Part shown: piece after piece, positions 61,938 to 64,000 of the stretch | Layout of the letters: each line of letters begins with the position of its first letter | Position numbering within the stretch: the first letter of the stretch is position 1 | Assembly: GCF_046244385.1 (NCBI RefSeq) | Contig: NZ_CP176366.1 | Span: 372,001 to 436,000 of the forward strand | Direction: 5' to 3' | From: Methanospirillum stamsii | GTDB taxonomy: Archaea > Halobacteriota > Methanomicrobia > Methanomicrobiales > Methanospirillaceae | Length of the DNA stretch: 64,000 bases | The notes under the pieces: model-generated | What the model was told of the DNA's origin: nothing | What the model saw: only the letters and a program-made list of their open reading frames with translations | Database searches by the model: none | Program-made: the position numbers and the translations under genes

Positions 61938-62308
61938 AGGAGGAGAGCATATGCTTCGGCCCCATGCTTTACTGCATCCATAAGATGAAGAATCCGGGTG
62001 CTGTCTTTCTCTTCACGGGCTTCCTTTAGAAGAGCACGGAGAGTCATAGCAAATTCATCTTCAAGTCCCCCGGGTGCCTGAGTCTTACCAGACTGAAAAG
62101 TTGCAGGTTCTGATATAGGAGCAGTTCCTGACATCGGTCCAGGTTCATTTCCCATGGCTTTATTCTCCTCTTTGCATACTACACAAAGAGTTTCTCCTTT
62201 ATATTCAAAAAGGGGAGAATGACAAACAGAACAGGTCTTTGCAAGCATTTTCCCTCCCTTTAAGAGGTACTCTGCCATTATTTCATCAGGACTTTTTATA
62301 GGAGTCAT
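61907..62308 (-). CDS. Sjogren's syndrome/scleroderma autoantigen 1-like zinc protein
   Basis: A 133-residue protein of the SSSCA1 family common in archaea. The N-terminal helix MAEYLLKGGKMLAKTCSVCH is followed by a zinc ribbon with CSVC and CVVC cysteine pairs, then a disordered Gly/Pro/Met linker and a helical C-terminus. The role is unknown, but the zinc ribbon suggests binding to protein or nucleic acid. Its stop overlaps the Hef stop by 31 bases, convergently. Confidence 0.82.
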   Translation of the reverse strand: MTPIKSPDEIMAEYLLKGGKMLAKTCSVCHSPLFEYKGETLCVVCKEENKAMGNEPGPMSGTAPISEPATFQSGKTQAPGGLEDEFAMTLRALLKEAREEKDSTRILHLMDAVKHGAEAYALLLYGYGRRDNS

Positions 62309-62371
62309 CGGTCAGTACTGTTTTATGGGGTGGGGGTCTACTTATAAGCGAAGGTTCCAGCAGGTGATAAT

Positions 62372-62635
62372 ATGCCAACTCCAGAACAAACCATCGATAT
62401 CTGTATTCAGATGTTATCCGCCATTATTGATGATGGCACGATACCCAGAAATATACGCCGTGTAGCAGACGAAACCCGCACTATTCTTCAAAACCAGGAT
62501 CGCCAGCTCGGTCTTCGGGCAGCAGAAGCAATTTCCAAGATTGATGAAATCAGTAGCGATCCGAATATGCCTGTCCATGCACGCACCCGCGTCTGGGAAC
62601 TGGTCTCACAACTTGAGACTGTACCGCTCGATTAA
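62372..62635 (+). CDS. UPF0147 family protein
   Basis: An 87-residue all-helical archaeal protein. Characteristic segments are TVPRNIRRVA-like DGTIPRNIRRVADETRTILQ and SDPNMPVHARTRVWELVSQL. The function is unknown; the family is nearly universal in archaea. GGTGA lies seven bases before the ATG. Confidence 0.88.
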   Translation: MPTPEQTIDICIQMLSAIIDDGTIPRNIRRVADETRTILQNQDRQLGLRAAEAISKIDEISSDPNMPVHARTRVWELVSQLETVPLD

Positions 62636-62716
62636 TCACGCACATTCTGTTTTCGGAGGAGAGTAAACTCTTCTCCAGAGCCTTTTATGTACGGTGGAGA
62701 ATATGCTTTCCAAAAG

Positions 62717-63136
62717 TTACTCTCCTATAACAGTCACCATCAGGTGCCTGTCCCGTCTTTGCCTTGTATCAAGTTCAAGAAGGACTATCTGTTGCCAGGT
62801 CCCAAGAACAAGCGCGCTGTCCCTTACCGGTACTGTCAATGAAGGACCGATCATGGCAGCTTTTACGTGGGAACGGCCATTCCCGTCACCCCACCGACTG
62901 TCATGTGCATACGTAATATCAGATGGAGCACATACCGACAATGCCCGGGAGAGATCTTTTAGAACCCCGGATTCATATTCAATCGTGGTTATTGCTGCGG
63001 TTGACCCAGTAACAAAAATATGACAGATGCCAGTTTTAACACCGGATGAGCGGGCTAACTCCTGCACTCTGTCGGTGATATCTATAATATCTCCTTCACC
63101 CCTGGTGGAAAGAGTGATACTTCCGGAAATTACCAT
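62717..63136 (-). CDS. YjbQ/UPF0047 family enzyme
   Basis: A 139-residue protein. The cores GICHIFVTGSTAAITTIEYE and SRWGDGNGRSHVKAAMIGPS, with GTWQQIVLLELDTRQRRDR after, are diagnostic of UPF0047/YjbQ, a secondary thiamine-phosphate synthase family in bacteria. It lies beside thiC, the pyrimidine branch of thiamine biosynthesis, and both are on the minus strand, so a thiamine-related function is plausible. Confidence 0.9.
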   Translation of the reverse strand: MVISGSITLSTRGEGDIIDITDRVQELARSSGVKTGICHIFVTGSTAAITTIEYESGVLKDLSRALSVCAPSDITYAHDSRWGDGNGRSHVKAAMIGPSLTVPVRDSALVLGTWQQIVLLELDTRQRRDRHLMVTVIGE

Positions 63137-63194
63137 TGTCTTAACAGTCGCATTCCGGGAAAAAAAGATCTTTTGGTAAAGTCAGGTGCAGATA

Positions 63195-64000
63195 TCAGTC
63201 AAGTTTTTTGATAACCTTGTTTGCTATCTTTAATGCACAATAATCACCGCACATCGTACAGGCGTCTGTGTCTGCAGAAGCACGCTCATTTCGGATCTGT
63301 CGTGCACGGGAGGGATTGATGGCCAGATTATACTGAGCTTCCCAATCAAGATCACGGCGTGCATGACCCATGGCCAGATCCTGCTCGGTCTTTTTAAGTT
63401 TAATCATGTCACCAACATGCGCCGCAATCCTGCTGGAGATGACTCCTTCGTAAACTTCTTCCGGATTTGGCAAGGCCAGATGCTCAGCAGGAGTGACATA
63501 GCAGATGAAGTCAGCACCATACATCGAGGACATGGCTGCACCAATAGCGGATACGCGATCATCATATCCTGGAGCAATGTCGGTAACAATCGGGCCTAAC
63601 ATATAGAAGGGTTTGTTTCCGGACATACGTTTCATAAGCCGGACATTGGTCTCCACCTGGTCAAGGGGAACATGACCGGGACCTTCGATAATTACCTGGA
63701 TACCCATCTCATGGGCACGATCACCAAGTTCAGTATTGATGATGAGTTCCTGAACCTGTGCACGGTCAGTTGCATCATGTATTGCCCCTGCCCGCATCCC
63801 ATTTCCGGTTGAAAGAGTTACTTCATGTTCTTTCAGAATCTCACACAGGTAATCAAACTCCGCATACAGAGGGTTTTCCTTGTCATTGTGGAGCATCCAT
63901 GCGGTAAGGAATGCACCTCCACGGGAACAGAGACCACCATGCCTTCCCTGTCTTTGAAGACGGTCAAGAGTAATTCGATTTACTCCGGTGTGGATTGCCA
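63195..64000 (-). CDS. thiC: Phosphomethylpyrimidine synthase ThiC, C-terminal part
   Basis: The 3' end of a gene whose start lies beyond base 64000; 268 codons are inside the window. ThiC converts 5-aminoimidazole ribotide to the thiamine pyrimidine with a radical SAM mechanism. The sequence IHTGVNRITLDRLQ, GLCSRGGAFLTAWMLHND, and the C-terminal DACTMCGDYCALKI with the CxxCxxxxC iron-sulphur motif are diagnostic. The internal ATG at 63896 should not be taken as the start. The frame is open to the window edge. Confidence 0.95.
   Translation of the reverse strand, partial: AIHTGVNRITLDRLQRQGRHGGLCSRGGAFLTAWMLHNDKENPLYAEFDYLCEILKEHEVTLSTGNGMRAGAIHDATDRAQVQELIINTELGDRAHEMGIQVIIEGPGHVPLDQVETNVRLMKRMSGNKPFYMLGPIVTDIAPGYDDRVSAIGAAMSSMYGADFICYVTPAEHLALPNPEEVYEGVISSRIAAHVGDMIKLKKTEQDLAMGHARRDLDWEAQYNLAINPSRARQIRNERASADTDACTMCGDYCALKIANKVIKKLD

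Noticed and set aside
63195..63896. A complete ThiC-related gene starting at the internal ATG at 63896
   Set aside because: The frame continues to the window edge with conserved ThiC sequence upstream of that ATG, so it is an internal methionine of a gene cut by the edge.
2305..64000. tRNA genes, CRISPR repeats and insertion sequences
   Set aside because: I looked for T-arm motifs, evenly spaced repeats and transposase-like frames on both strands and saw none; a tRNAscan and repeat search could confirm.

Overview
The window looks like chromosome of a methanogenic euryarchaeon of the order Methanomicrobiales, most likely Methanospirillum hungatei or a close relative. The evidence is archaeal ribosomal and translation genes (L7Ae, S28e, L24e, S10, EF-1alpha, archaeal glycyl-tRNA synthetase), an archaeal histone, split GMP synthase, Hef helicase-nuclease, NreA-type repair protein, a CetZ-like tubulin, an F420H2-oxidase-type flavodiiron protein next to its MsvR regulator, methanogen families such as DUF2115, and AT-rich intergenic DNA with TATA boxes and poly-T stops. 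The species name is inference from family memory, not a database result. No rRNA, tRNA, CRISPR array, insertion sequence or prophage was found.

Layout. 1-1302: two TPR lipoproteins, the first cut by the window edge. 1412-2640: rpl7ae-rps28e-rpl24e-ndk operon, with a kink-turn-like hairpin in the rpl7ae leader. 2789-7786: surface-glycan operon (DUF2298 membrane protein, flippase-like protein, family 2 glycosyltransferase, FAD oxidoreductase); a related Agl23-type membrane glycosyltransferase lies at 10630-12165. 7907-10292: CetZ-like tubulin followed by a membrane-anchored coiled-coil protein. 12358-13962: EF-1alpha and S10. 14161-20668: cobalamin genes (cobS, cobT-like), GMP synthase glutaminase, YkgJ and TraB families, a GNAT, Dph6 and a second class I glutaminase. 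20741-25348: a zinc-ribbon protein, a 1 kb gap holding a GC-rich, hairpin-rich block (candidate ncRNA), a DUF4430 secreted protein, a secreted double cupin and a glycine-rich RRM protein.

25352-34246: response regulator, NreA with a PCNA-binding tail, AhpD-like protein without its cysteines, MscS channel, DUF2115, lipase, second RRM protein with a Ser/Arg/Lys-rich tail, pilin-like protein, DUF99, helical-repeat protein and AlkD-like repair protein. 34311-38405: CoA-transferase remnant, radical SAM/SPASM enzyme, membrane proteins, metallo-beta-lactamase fold protein, MarC and GYD proteins. 38585-48961: secreted transglutaminase-like protein, the divergent FpaA/MsvR oxidative-stress pair with an inverted-repeat operator, cupin-GNAT fusion, isochorismatase, envelope proteins and a secreted hydrolase. 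49032-54703: secreted proteins, HD hydrolase plus methyltransferase, TPR proteins. 54843-64000: histone with a lysine-rich N-terminal tail, transglutaminase-like protein, UPF0173 hydrolase, HTH regulator, glyS-hef operon, small housekeeping genes and the 3' part of thiC.

Most genes are ordinary housekeeping or envelope genes. The points most worth a second look are the predicted L7Ae autoregulatory leader, the tailed histone, the MsvR operator, the structured block at 21527-21925, the two eukaryote-like RRM proteins, and the radical SAM enzyme without an adjacent precursor peptide.
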